Below, piece after piece: positions 46,801 through 64,000 of a stretch of 64,000 nucleotides of DNA. Both the position numbers and the translations under genes were made by a program. The stretch comes from Nematostella vectensis (Eukaryota > Cnidaria > Anthozoa > Actiniaria > Edwardsiidae): positions 4,105,001 to 4,169,000 of the forward strand of contig NC_064039.1 of the NCBI RefSeq assembly GCF_932526225.1, read 5' to 3'. The notes beneath the pieces are model-generated. The model saw nothing but the letters and a program-made list of their open reading frames with translations, ran no database searches and was not told the DNA's origin. Every line of letters begins with the position of its first letter. The stretch's first letter is position 1.

Positions 46801-49800
46801 AAGCTTATCAACAACTTGAGTTAGATGAAGAATCAAAGAAGTACACCACTATCACCACTCATAAAGGCCTATTTGAGTACAATAGACTGTGCTACGGCAT
46901 TGCCTCAGCCCCTGGGATTTTCCAACGCACAATGGAAAATTTACTGCAGGGTATTCCGAATGTTGTAGTACGAATAGATGATATTCTCATTGCCGGGAAG
47001 ACATCAGCAGATCATCTCAAAAGTCTAACAGAAGTCCTGTCACGTCTGGACAAAGCTGGCGTCCGTCTTAAACGTTCGAAGTGCATTTTTCAAGCACCTG
47101 AAGTCACTTACCTGGGACACCGCATAGACAAAGATGGTATCCACCCCCTTGACGAGAAAATCAAAGCAATTCAAGAGTCACCGAGACCTTCTAATCTGAA
47201 AGAACTGCAAGCCTTTTTAGGCATGCTTAACTATTACGCTTGTTACATACCTAACATCACTACAATACTATCTCCTTTACATCAGCTGTTAGTCAAAGAC
47301 ACACCTTGGAACTGGAGTGAAGCACATGAAAAATCTTGGAACCAAGCCAAGTCCACACTTCACTCTTCACAACTTCTAGTGCATTACAGCTTGGAAAGAG
47401 AGTTAACCCTTGCTTGTGACGCATCACCATATGGTCTTGGTTGTGTTATTTCACATGTGATGGATGATGGGACTGAACGTCCTATTTCATATGCCTCACG
47501 TACTCTGTCCCCAGCCGAAAAGAACTATTCACAGCTCGACAAAGAGGCAGCAGCCATCATGTTCGGGGTGAGGAAGTTCCACTCATACTTATATGGACGG
47601 AGTTTTACCATCTACACTGATCACAAACCCCTGCTGGGTCTGCTACAGTCAACTAAACAAATACCGACCTCAGCCTCACCACGCATATTGAGGTGGGCGG
47701 TATTCCTGTCAGGCTACTCATACACTTTAGTATATCGAGAAGGCCAGAAAAATGGTAATGCCGATGGCCTGAGCCGGCTGCCATTGCCAAATGAAACCAG
47801 AAATGTTCCAGTGCCTGGCGACATTATGTTTGTAATGAATCATCTTGAAGTCAACACACCCGTTAAAGTCAAGGACATTGAGCGTTGGACCTCAAAAGAT
47901 CCTATTCTTAGGGCAGTACGACACCAAGTAATGTCCGGTTGGCCCAATTCAAATGATCGCATTGAGTTCAAGCCCTACTCTTATAGAAAGCACCAACTTA
48001 GCTGTCAGGATGGCTGTCTACTCTGGGGCTCTCGCGTAGTCATTCCTCCTCAAGGAAGAGTCAAGCTTCTCCAGGAACTACATGATGGACATCCTGGAAT
48101 GGTTCGCATGAAAATGTTAGCCCGAAGCTATTTCTGGTGGCCTGGCCTGGACGCAGATATTGAGCAAAAGGTGAAAGATTGCACAAGCGGCCAAAGTAAT
48201 GCTAAGGCACCTTCTACTGCACCCCTACATCCGTGGGAGTGGCCGTCTAGACCTTGGTCTCGCATACATATTGACTATGCAGGACCTTTCGAAGGACACA
48301 GGTTCCTGGTGATCGGTGATGCCTATAGTAAGTGGATCGAGGTATTCAAGACAAACTCCAGTACTGCTGCAGTAACCATCCAGAAGTTAAGAGAATGCTT
48401 CTCAGTACATGGACTGCCTGATATCATTGTATCTGATAATGCAACTGCCTTCATAGGTGAAGAATTTGCCCTTTTTATGTCTGAGAATGGCATAAAACAC
48501 ATCACTTCAGCACCTAAACACCCAGCATCCAATGGATTTGCTGAAAGATATGTTCGCACTTTCAAGGAAACAATGAAGAAGATGGGAGGGGAAAAGGAAA
48601 ACTTAGACACGAAGTTAAGCAGATTTCTACTAAGCTATCGTACCACACCTCATGCAACCACTGGTAAAACACCTGGTGAGCTATTAATGAACCGGAAGCT
48701 GAAGACGCGCTTGGACCTGGTAAACCCCCTTAGTCAGGACACAATTCGCACTCGTGTAGAAGATAAACAGCTCGCACAGAAGAAACAACACGACAATCTA
48801 GTGCCACTCAGAGAATTTCAAGTGAATGACCCAGTATTTGTCAAGAATTTTTCATATGGTCCAAAGTGGTTATGTGGAACAATTATTCAACAGTCAGGAC
48901 CGGTTTCGTATGTCGTTCAACTCAGTTCAGGTGGAGTGTTTCGACGACATGTTGACCATCTTCGCCTGAGGACAAGCACACCCACAGTCGCCAATGATCT
49001 TCAGAGTTCAACAGAATTGGCCCAAGTTCCAATGCAAACAACTGTACCCAAGCAGATTCCAGAGGAATTTAAGGAACCTGAGATCACAGTTCCAGAACCT
49101 TCATTGGAACCGAAGAAGACAGAGCTTCCAGCTTCTGAACCTGCAAGTACTCTGCGAAGAAGTACTCGACTCAAAACCACACCTACTCACCTCAAAGACT
49201 ATGTATGTTAATTTTAAGCAGCATATCACACACTGTGTACATTTTTCCGGATCTGATGGATTGACAACTTGTCAAGAACTTGTCATGGACATTGTTGTTG
49301 TTTTTTACTTATTGACATGTTGTGTGTATAAATTTGATAGTTTTACTGGCCTCAGCAAGCAAGTATCTTTTAGTTGTAAACTTGGGTGGGGCAGTATGTA
49401 ATGTTTGGGATTCCTGTTTGTATGACCGCAAGGTTTTCTGGGTTACAGCAATAAACAACGAGAGTCCGCCATTACTGTTTATTCGTTTTGATCCTAAGGT
49501 TTTTCTCAAATACATTACAGAAATACTACATGAATACGAACAAAGCCCGACAAGCACTGACCGGTTCAATTTAAAACATGTGTCGATCAGGAGCTTGGAA
49601 CTTCTGCACTCTTGATTAACTGTAATAACTGCCTAAGACAACATCTTTAGACTAGTTTAACAATTCATTCTTATTTTGTTTATTATGTGTGGTGTTGTGA
49701 GCATTCTCATCAAAAGTTCTGGAAATCTGATTGCTTAAGGAATCTGCCTGCAGTTTTCTAGTAGATATACTGCTCATGTTTCCGTTTGCGCAAAGCTTGG

Positions 49801-50943
49801 AATTTAAGATTAAGTCCATTTATCAAGTAGGGGTTGAATTTTTGGAAAATATGTGAGCTGCTGTTATTTGAGTTACCGTAGCGACAAAACAATGAATAAT
49901 GTGTTTATAGATTTTTGCAAATACAAATTATTTTAAACAAGGACCTGCACTATAAAAGGACCTGGATCAGGTCCACGAAAGGCTCAGTTGTCATTAAACT
50001 CGGTGTGGAGCTCCGGAATTCAGTCAAGCATGTCTTGTTTGCCCACGAGGAGCGAAACCAAAGCTTAACTTTTGAAGCGCTTTTCTTCTTGTTTGCTCGG
50101 TTTATTTTCTCTTTGCTACTAACATTAAATAACCCACCAAAAGAGCAGGAAGGTTCAGTAAAAAATTAGTTCAAATTATTAACGATAACAGAACTAAAAA
50201 GTCTTACTAGCGACGCAATGTTACGGCGTGTTGTCATCTTGAAGTTTGAATTTTATTTAGCCTAAAGGGGGCAGAGCTAAGCCTTTTTATAGTACAGGTC
50301 CTTGTTTAAAACCAAACCCCTTAGACAAAACTTACGACGTTTGCCTCCACATATTCGAAGTTTAAAAAAAAATCTGAAAGTCAGATTTTGAGATATTTAC
50401 GGTACAAACATAGATATGCAAAAGAGTGTCAGTCTTGTCTTTTTTCGATAAGAAAAGGTTGCACCCTCTCTTCCGTGTTATATGAATCTTTATTGTGTTT
50501 GTAGAATCACTGAAACCCAAGGCAGCACATGACAGAGCAGTTGAAGAACAGAGGGCAAAGGAGAAAGCAGAGCTAGAAGCCATCAGGAGAGCAGAGGCAG
50601 CGAAACGTATGTACACCCTTTACCCCTATATGTTACAATATGTATTTGTGGTTACGCTTGACATGAAACACCTTGTTAAAAAGCCACCTTAAAACAAATT
50701 GTTTGTTTGTAACAGACATTCCAAACCAAACATGCCAAAGTCTTGCAGAGAACACTGTTAAAGTCTTTCACAAGTTGGCTTCGCCAATCCCAATTTTGGG
50801 GTGTTTGAAACTGAGCCAGTCAACAAATTGAGTTCTGTTGCTACAGTGTGTTTACAATCTATAACTACAAAAACAACTACAAAAATGACTACAAAACATT
50901 AGTCGTAATTATTATCTATTTTTCCACAGAGCCAATATTCTGA
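43827..50943 (+). CDS. ATP5ME: ATP synthase membrane subunit e, 4 exons
   Basis: Small inner-mitochondrial-membrane subunit of ATP synthase that supports dimerisation. Exons 43827-43856, 44070-44124, 50505-50606 and 50930-50943 join to 201 nt, 66 aa (human protein 69 aa). The order matches the family: short MPVRVNPAIR start, FSRYAALAIGVAYGYSR membrane helix containing the GVAYG (GxxxG) dimer motif, then a charged helix beginning ESLKPKAAHDRAVEEQ. Exon 4 adds only QPIF and the stop; this tail is less certain. Donors are GTAAGT, GTAAGT and GTATGT. Intron 2 is 6.4 kb because it contains a young gypsy retrotransposon and a MITE. Poly-A signal AATAAA at 51070-51075. Tail-to-tail with LAP3. Confidence 0.93.
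45102..45106 (+). repeat. Target-site duplication GAAAT, left copy
   Basis: GAAAT directly before the 5' LTR; the same five bases follow the 3' LTR at 49520-49524. Confidence 0.85.
45107..45229 (+). repeat. 5' LTR, 123 bp
   Basis: Identical to 49397-49519. It begins TGTAATGT and ends ACATTACA, a perfect 8-bp inverted repeat with TG...CA ends, and contains AATAAA. Homology with the 3' LTR stops exactly at these ends. Confidence 0.92.
45230..46006 (+). CDS. gag: Retrotransposon Gag polyprotein, 5'-truncated start
   Basis: Open directly from the LTR border (SWEQYIERLNFYFEANG) to TGA at 46004-46006; no in-frame ATG precedes this conserved capsid-domain start. The retrotransposon capsid-like domain is followed by a Ser-rich linker and two zinc knuckles, CYRCGKNHHPSKC and CHYCKKKGHIVAKC, which bind element RNA. 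Lys-rich tail. In intact relatives, 15-20 residues with a Met precede this position, so the N-terminal codons appear lost. Pol overlaps the end of gag in a different frame. Confidence 0.85.
   Translation, partial: FSWEQYIERLNFYFEANGVTTSDDDLKIRRAILLSSVGKKTYKLMSDLLAPAKPGEKSYADLCTLVKSHFNPKPSESVQRHKFNNRFRLSGENVSDFVAALRNMAEYCNFGGSLENMLRDRLVSGINNERIQRRLLSEENLTFKKAYDIASSMETTAQHMADLQSAPSTLSSTSASVKKVSSSPLPRSKSENKECYRCGKNHHPSKCRFKEATCHYCKKKGHIVAKCLKKSKKVVRDNQAKFKPPSKTRETSNSCPGY
45930..49211 (+). CDS. pol: Retrotransposon Pol: protease, RT, RNase H, integrase
   Basis: Uninterrupted frame (open from 45822; the real start is probably near 45930 by frameshift from gag, +1 or -2). Domains in order: aspartic protease with LDTGAS at 46119-46136; reverse transcriptase with SEWATPIVPIVK, KLDLSQAYQQ and, at the catalytic site, RIDD (46971-46982) where YxDD is normal; RNase H with ACDASPYGLG and YTDHKPL; integrase with an HHCC-type zinc region whose last cysteine is glycine (CTSGQ, GGC at 48189-48191), the catalytic region DYAGP / SDNATAF / NGFAERYV, and a C-terminal tail to LKDYVC. 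About 1,090-1,129 aa. Confidence 0.9.
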   Translation, partial: SSETTKPNSNHHPKQGKPAIHVLDTDKEIEDEDIYPLFAVSQGNRQNPYVVDVELNGLKVQMELDTGASLSVIGEDIFDQLKNIEGSSLNLQDTKLTLKTYTGETIPVLGKLVVEVKYKDFFEHLPVIVVQGKVPSLFGRDWLQHVKLSWPEIFLVQVVSPDVSDLLKKHENLFKEGLGTIQGVKAKIYIDPQAKPKYFKPRTLEYARRQKVERELDRLLEEGTIRPVQFSEWATPIVPIVKSDESIRICGDFKVTLNQVSKLDNYPIPKTEDLLAQLGGGVQFTKLDLSQAYQQLELDEESKKYTTITTHKGLFEYNRLCYGIASAPGIFQRTMENLLQGIPNVVVRIDDILIAGKTSADHLKSLTEVLSRLDKAGVRLKRSKCIFQAPEVTYLGHRIDKDGIHPLDEKIKAIQESPRPSNLKELQAFLGMLNYYACYIPNITTILSPLHQLLVKDTPWNWSEAHEKSWNQAKSTLHSSQLLVHYSLERELTLACDASPYGLGCVISHVMDDGTERPISYASRTLSPAEKNYSQLDKEAAAIMFGVRKFHSYLYGRSFTIYTDHKPLLGLLQSTKQIPTSASPRILRWAVFLSGYSYTLVYREGQKNGNADGLSRLPLPNETRNVPVPGDIMFVMNHLEVNTPVKVKDIERWTSKDPILRAVRHQVMSGWPNSNDRIEFKPYSYRKHQLSCQDGCLLWGSRVVIPPQGRVKLLQELHDGHPGMVRMKMLARSYFWWPGLDADIEQKVKDCTSGQSNAKAPSTAPLHPWEWPSRPWSRIHIDYAGPFEGHRFLVIGDAYSKWIEVFKTNSSTAAVTIQKLRECFSVHGLPDIIVSDNATAFIGEEFALFMSENGIKHITSAPKHPASNGFAERYVRTFKETMKKMGGEKENLDTKLSRFLLSYRTTPHATTGKTPGELLMNRKLKTRLDLVNPLSQDTIRTRVEDKQLAQKKQHDNLVPLREFQVNDPVFVKNFSYGPKWLCGTIIQQSGPVSYVVQLSSGGVFRRHVDHLRLRTSTPTVANDLQSSTELAQVPMQTTVPKQIPEEFKEPEITVPEPSLEPKKTELPASEPASTLRRSTRLKTTPTHLKDYVC
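49397..49519 (+). repeat. 3' LTR, 123 bp
   Basis: Identical to the 5' LTR at 45107-45229; followed by GAAAT at 49520-49524. Confidence 0.92.
49937..50305. mobile_element. 369-bp MITE flanked by TTAA
   Basis: Ends are inverted repeats of about 23 bp, ACAAGGACCTG(C/T)ACTATAAAA. TTAA occurs on both sides (49933-49936 and 50306-50309), the duplication used by piggyBac-type transposons; the terminal sequence is not the classic piggyBac end, so the superfamily is uncertain. Located in ATP5ME intron 2. An 84-codon frame inside (49915-50169) has no motif. Confidence 0.65.
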
Positions 50944-51069
50944 TGTGTGAATAGTCTTCTTTCCTATGCTGTGCTTGTTGGGAATATATTTAAACAAAAT
51001 GTACTGAACATTTTGCTTATAAACAATTCATGTTGGTATTGAACATGTATCTGAACCAAATGAGTTATT

Positions 51070-51075
51070 AATAAA
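51070..51075 (+). terminator. AATAAA polyadenylation signal of ATP5ME
   Basis: AATAAA 127 bases after the ATP5ME stop, before the convergent LAP3 3' end. Confidence 0.55.
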
Positions 51076-51431
51076 TCCTTTTTTAACAGACAAGTGTTTT
51101 GTTTTTGAGTCAGAAAAAACTACATGGGTTATGCATTACACAACATAGTTATTGATGAGCAAATTCATTGTAGTAGGAAAAATAGTCACTTCTTGTGTTG
51201 TGCTTGAGTAATATGCTTTTAAGGTACTGTAAGTACCTTGTGAGTGAGTCAAAGGTAGAGACGAATTATTTGCAGTTTTCCAAACACACATGGCATTATA
51301 AATTCTTAGGTAACTTTTTTACAGTATGACGAGTCTTTCATGCAAAAAAAAAAAAAAAAAATATTTCCGCCATTTGCTGTGAGTGTACACAGCAATGCAA
51401 CCCACAAACACAACACTAAGGTTATTCAATT

Positions 51432-51437
51432 TTTATT
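51432..51437 (-). terminator. AATAAA polyadenylation signal of LAP3
   Basis: Reverse-strand AATAAA about 80 bases after the LAP3 stop at 51516. Confidence 0.55.
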
Positions 51438-51515
51438 GAAATTCTAATTATTTCATCTTTTGTACAACCAACACTCTTAACACCCTCTCCTCCTAAAAAC
51501 ACACACAACTATGAA

Positions 51516-60643
<9,128 letters not shown>

Positions 60644-60970
60644 TTTGACTTTTTTACTAAACTTTTGAACTAGCGGTCAGCGGTATCTACTCCGATGTCA
60701 CTTCGACTAATCGAACCTTCATCCGAGATTATATCGACTCTTATATTTGACAACAACAAGCGGAGAGCGGGAATTTGTGATCACCAGTCAGAATTTTATG
60801 TGGTTTTCTTTTTCTGTTTTATACCAATTGTCCGGATTACAGTTGATGCACTAATAATTGTGTAACCCAATAAGGAGAAAGTCATCGGTGAGTATTTAAC
60901 AAACGCGTAAAATTTGATGAATGATCACAACCGGGTTTATCGGCCAATCAAAGACTCAAAGGGGAATCAA
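60644..60970. promoter_or_regulatory. LAP3 5' flank
   Basis: Sequence between the LAP3 start codon and the purine-rich minisatellite. It must contain the LAP3 leader and core promoter; no specific motif is clear. Confidence 0.35.
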
Positions 60971-62566
60971 AGGGGAGAGGGCTGAATAATAGGGTGTAAG
61001 GGGAGAGATTTTAGTGGAACGGTGTAGGAGAGAGGGCTAAGTGGTAGGGTGTTAGGGGAGAGGGCTAAGTGGAAGGGTGTAGGGGAGAGAGCTGAGTGGA
61101 AGGGTGTAGGGGAGAGGGCTGAGTGGTAGGGTGTTAGGGGAGAGGGCTAAGTGGAAGAGTGTAAGGGGAGAGGGCTGAATAATGGGGTGTAAGGGGAGAG
61201 GGTTGAGTGGTAGGGTGTAGGGGAGAGGGCTGAGCAGTAGGGTTTAGGGGAGTGATCTGAGTGGTAGGGTGTAGGGGGAGAGGGCTGAGTCGTAGGGTGT
61301 AGGGGGAGAGGGCTGAGTGGAAGGGTGTAGGGGAGAGGGTTGTGTGGTAGGGTGTTAGGGGAGAGGGCTAAGTGGAAGAGTGTAAGGGGAGAGGGCTGAG
61401 TGGAAGGGTGTAGGGAAGAGGGCTGAATAATGGGGTGTAGGGGAGAGGTCTGAGTGGTAGGGTGTAGGGGGAGAGGGCTGAGTCGTAGGGTGTAGGGGGC
61501 GAGGGCTGAGTGGAAGGGTGTAGGGGAGAGGGTTGAGTGGTAGGGTGTAGGGGAGAGGGCTGAGTGGAAGGGTGTAGGGAAGAGGGTTGAGTGAAAGGCT
61601 GTAAGGGGAGAGGGTTGAGTGGTAGGGTGTAGGGAGAGGGCTGAGTGGTAGGGTGTAGGGGAGAGAGCAGAGTCGTAGGGTGTAGGGGAGAGGGCTGAGT
61701 GGTAGGGTGTAGGGGGAGAGGGCTGAGTCGTAGGGTGTAGGGGAGAGGGCTGAGTCGTAGGGTGTAGGGGGAGAGGGCTGAGTGGAAGGGTGTAGGGGAG
61801 AGGGTTGAGTGGTAGGGTGTGGGGGAGAGGGCTGAGTGGAAGGGTGTAGGGAAGAGGGTTGAGTGAAAGGCTATAAGGGGAGAGGGCTGAGTGGAAGGGA
61901 GTAGGGGAGAGGGCTAAGTGGAAGGGTGTAGGGGAGAGGGCTGAGTGGAAGGGTTAAGGGGAGAGGGCTGAGTGGAGAGGTGAAGAGGAGAGGGCTGAGT
62001 GGAAGGGTGTAGGGGAGAGGGCTAAGTGGAAGGGTGTAGGGGAGAGGGCTGAGTGGAAGGGTTAAGGGGAGAGGGCTGAGTGGAGAGGTGAAGAGGAGAG
62101 GGCTGAGTGGAAGGGTGTAGGGGAGAGGGCTGAGTGGAAGGGTGTAGGGGAGAGAGCTGAGTGGAAGGGTGTAGGGGAGAGGGCTGAGTGGTAAGGTGTA
62201 AGGGAGAGGGCTGAGTGGTAGGGTGTAGGGGAGAGGGCTGAGTGGTAAGGTGAAGAGGAGAGGGCTGAGTGGAAGGGTGTAGGGGAGAGGGCTGAGTGGA
62301 AGGGTGTAGGGGAGAGAGCTGAGTGGAAGGGTGAAGGGGATAGGGCTGAGTGGTAGGGTGTAAGGGAGAGGGCTGAGTGGTAGGGTGTAGGGGAGAGGGT
62401 TGAGTGGAAGGGTGAAGGGGAGTGGGCTGAGTGGAAGGGTGTAGAGGAGAGAGCTGAGTGGAAGGGTGTAGGGGAGAGGGCTGAATGAAAGGGTGTAGGG
62501 GAGAGGGCTGAGTGGAAGGGTGTAGGTGATTGGGCTGAGTGGAAGGGTGTAGGTGAGAGGGAGACC
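60971..62566 (+). repeat. Purine-rich 27-bp minisatellite, roughly 58 copies
   Basis: Units of the type GGGGAGAGGGCTGAGTGGAA plus GGGTGTA, mostly 27 bp, with variants of 26-28 bp. The plus strand is almost pure G/A/T with runs of four or five G, the minus strand C/T. Because 27 is a multiple of three, minus frames at 62022-62613 stay open and would encode PSTQPSPLH repeats; I regard them as artefacts. The array occupies most of the LAP3-P450 divergent interval. Confidence 0.93.
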
Positions 62567-62600
62567 GGGTGACCACTCCTCACGTCAATGGAAAATAAAT

Positions 62601-62631
62601 CATTGCATTGCATTGTATTGTATTGTATTGT
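62601..62631 (+). repeat. Pentanucleotide microsatellite CATTG/TATTG
   Basis: Six uninterrupted five-base units, three CATTG then three TATTG. Confidence 0.9.
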
Positions 62632-62796
62632 AACTGTACAAAGGGTACAGACAATAATAATATTTTGTAAAAGTTGATTTTCAAATGGTTTTCCTTTATA
62701 TAGTGAAATAGAGGACCCCTTTTTAACGATACCTCGATTTTACAATACATTTTCTTTCTCCCGAGGAACAAAACGTTGGGTTCCACTGTACTCCAA

Positions 62797-63921
62797 ATGT
62801 CCTCTCTACCTGGTCACATCGGGTGGCCAGTAACCGGTGATAAGACCATAGAGTTTTCAAAGAACCCAACTCAGTTTGTCAAGGGCAGAATAACTGAGTA
62901 TGAATCAAGAATCTTCCAAACAAGAATTTTAAACAAGCCACATGTGTTTGTTGCCTCGAGCCAAGGAGTCAAGGAAGTTTTACAAGGTACACTTCACATA
63001 TCTTTACAATAAATCCCATAGCTGCAAATGTCTCAAGAGTTAACTAATTTGTTTATTACTAACCAAAAGAAGGCATTACTTACTTTTTAGAGCAAACAGA
63101 AACACGGTAAAAATTTTATGATGTCAAAATGGTGTTATATCTTGGCCCAAAACATGCACCCTTTGTTTATGAAGAAATTTGCATGAAGGCTGCTCTAATA
63201 CTTCCCATGAACTTATTCACATCAATTTTTGTTTTCCCTTATTTCATTCCAGACCACTCATATGCCTTTACTATGGGATACAAAGACTTTGGCTACATGT
63301 ATAGTCTTTATGGGGATCTCTTGCTCTTCAATGACTCAGATGAAGCAACAAGACTGAAAAGAATACTATGTTCAGTGCTACAACCTCACCAGATGGCCCA
63401 ATGTCTTGCGGAAGTTGACACTATTTGTAGCAGAGTGTTGGTCAACCTTCATACTGAGCCTGTGTCTCTTTATAAGACATTCAAAACTGTGACAACTCAG
63501 ATCTGCCTTACGCTATTCCTTGGGCTGGATTTTGAGGAAGCACAAACTGAAGCTGGGCAGATAGTTGACCTCACAATACAACACTGGAATGGTAAGCTTT
63601 ACAAACACTTATAAAGAAACGATGGTGACGAAACAATGTTGTCTTTCCCAGAGGATGTGGGAAGTTCACTCCTTGAATGGTTTGTATGGGTCTTGACAAG
63701 AGGGCCACTAAGCCTTAAGTATCGTTGATTACCCCTTCCCAAATATGCTGTTTTTTCCCCTCTTTTGGAACATTTTGTAGCAGGTTGCTATACCCCTCCT
63801 CTTTACACCAACTTAACTGCTGTGGTGTTTTGATTGTTTTTTTCTAGGCCTTATTTCACTGCCTGTGTACTTTAATGTCTACGGTCAGAAATCTGGCTAT
63901 TCTAAGGCAATGCTAGCGAAG
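62797..63921 (+). CDS. Cytochrome P450, N-terminal part, runs off the right edge
   Basis: Haem-thiolate monooxygenase, partial. Visible exons: about 62797-62986, 63253-63591 and 63848-63921, joined in phases 1, 1 and 0, with donors GTACAC, GTAAGC and GTAAGT. The first carries the LPGHIGWPVTGD proline-type hinge and helix-A region, then RIFQTRILNKPHVFVAS. The second begins at DHSYAFTMGY and includes the B-C region and LFLGLDFEEAQTE; the third begins GLISLPVYFNVYG. The pattern resembles CYP26/CYP120-type P450s. The I-helix, ExxR and haem-Cys regions lie beyond the window. ATG 62797 would leave no membrane anchor; an acceptor-like CTTTCTCCCGAG at about 62754-62765 suggests an upstream exon with the anchor, so the true start is uncertain. 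Confidence 0.85.
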
Positions 63922-64000
63922 GTAAGTTTACTTTGTGCATATATATTAAAAATATATCCAAACTTTTTAAAAACATAATCAATCATTTTATTTATAGTCT

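Larger units (their letters stand above)
45107..49519 (+). mobile_element. Ty3/gypsy LTR retrotransposon (Mag/K02A2.6-like), 4,413 bp
   Basis: Complete element by boundaries: two identical 123-bp LTRs and a 5-bp target-site duplication (GAAAT). It contains gag and pol with the gypsy order protease, reverse transcriptase, RNase H, integrase, and no envelope gene. A purine-rich GGGTGGGGCAG lies just before the 3' LTR. Identical LTRs mean recent insertion. It sits in intron 2 of ATP5ME in the sense orientation. The expected tRNA primer-binding site after the 5' LTR and a gag start codon are missing, and pol has substitutions at two conserved positions, so it may be unable to move by itself. Classification as Mag-like rests on short LTRs and protein style. 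Confidence 0.92.

Noticed and set aside
62022-62613. Long proline-rich minus-strand frames (PSTQPSPLH, SALSPTPFH repeats)
   Set aside because: They follow directly from a 27-bp tandem array whose unit is a multiple of three; two overlapping frames are equally open, and there is no gene context.

Overview
The window is animal nuclear DNA: AT-rich, with split genes using GT-AG introns, tandem repeats, poly-A signals and DNA and LTR transposons. The gene set (a fukutin-related/LicD-type enzyme of the kind common in sea anemones and corals, an animal YjbQ-family protein, a Mag/K02A2.6-like Ty3/gypsy element) suggests a cnidarian, probably an anthozoan such as a sea anemone. The species is inferred, not shown. 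No bacterial or viral genome is present.

Layout. (1) 2.6-10.5 kb: RPIA (minus, 11 exons) head-to-head with a two-exon YjbQ/UPF0047 gene (plus). The YjbQ intron carries 36 copies of a 41-bp unit that each include a copy of the exon-1 splice donor. (2) 10.5-14.1 kb: a ~44-bp minisatellite split by a 3,165-bp insertion with an ATTA target-site duplication. (3) 17.0-18.1 kb: an intronless class A GPCR (plus). (4) 21.0-26.0 kb: a five-exon FKRP-like/LicD gene (minus); its last coding codons and stop are the first unit of a 73-bp x 17 minisatellite. (5) 26-38 kb: gene-poor DNA with long poly-C/poly-G runs and short repeats. (6) 38-40.3 kb: a fold-back hairpin, a 795-bp Mutator-like element with 9-bp target-site duplications and a 21-bp repeat. 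(7) 41.3-51.1 kb: PAIP2 (minus, 2 exons) head-to-head with ATP5ME (ATP synthase subunit e, plus, 4 exons). Intron 2 of ATP5ME holds a 4.4-kb gypsy retrotransposon with identical 123-bp LTRs and a 369-bp TTAA-flanked MITE. (8) 51.4-60.6 kb: LAP3 leucyl aminopeptidase (minus, 16 exons, one of 16 nt), with two TIR elements and a 44-bp minisatellite in its introns; one element sits exactly at a splice donor. (9) 61-64 kb: a purine-rich 27-bp minisatellite and the start of a cytochrome P450 gene (plus) running off the right edge.

The genes are unrelated housekeeping and signalling genes with no pathway in common. The theme of the window is repeats and transposons interacting with gene edges: two minisatellites seeded from exon ends, and a transposon whose target-site duplication straddles an exon-intron junction. 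Exon joins below were made by hand from reading frame, splice consensus and family motifs; every multi-exon model closes in frame.
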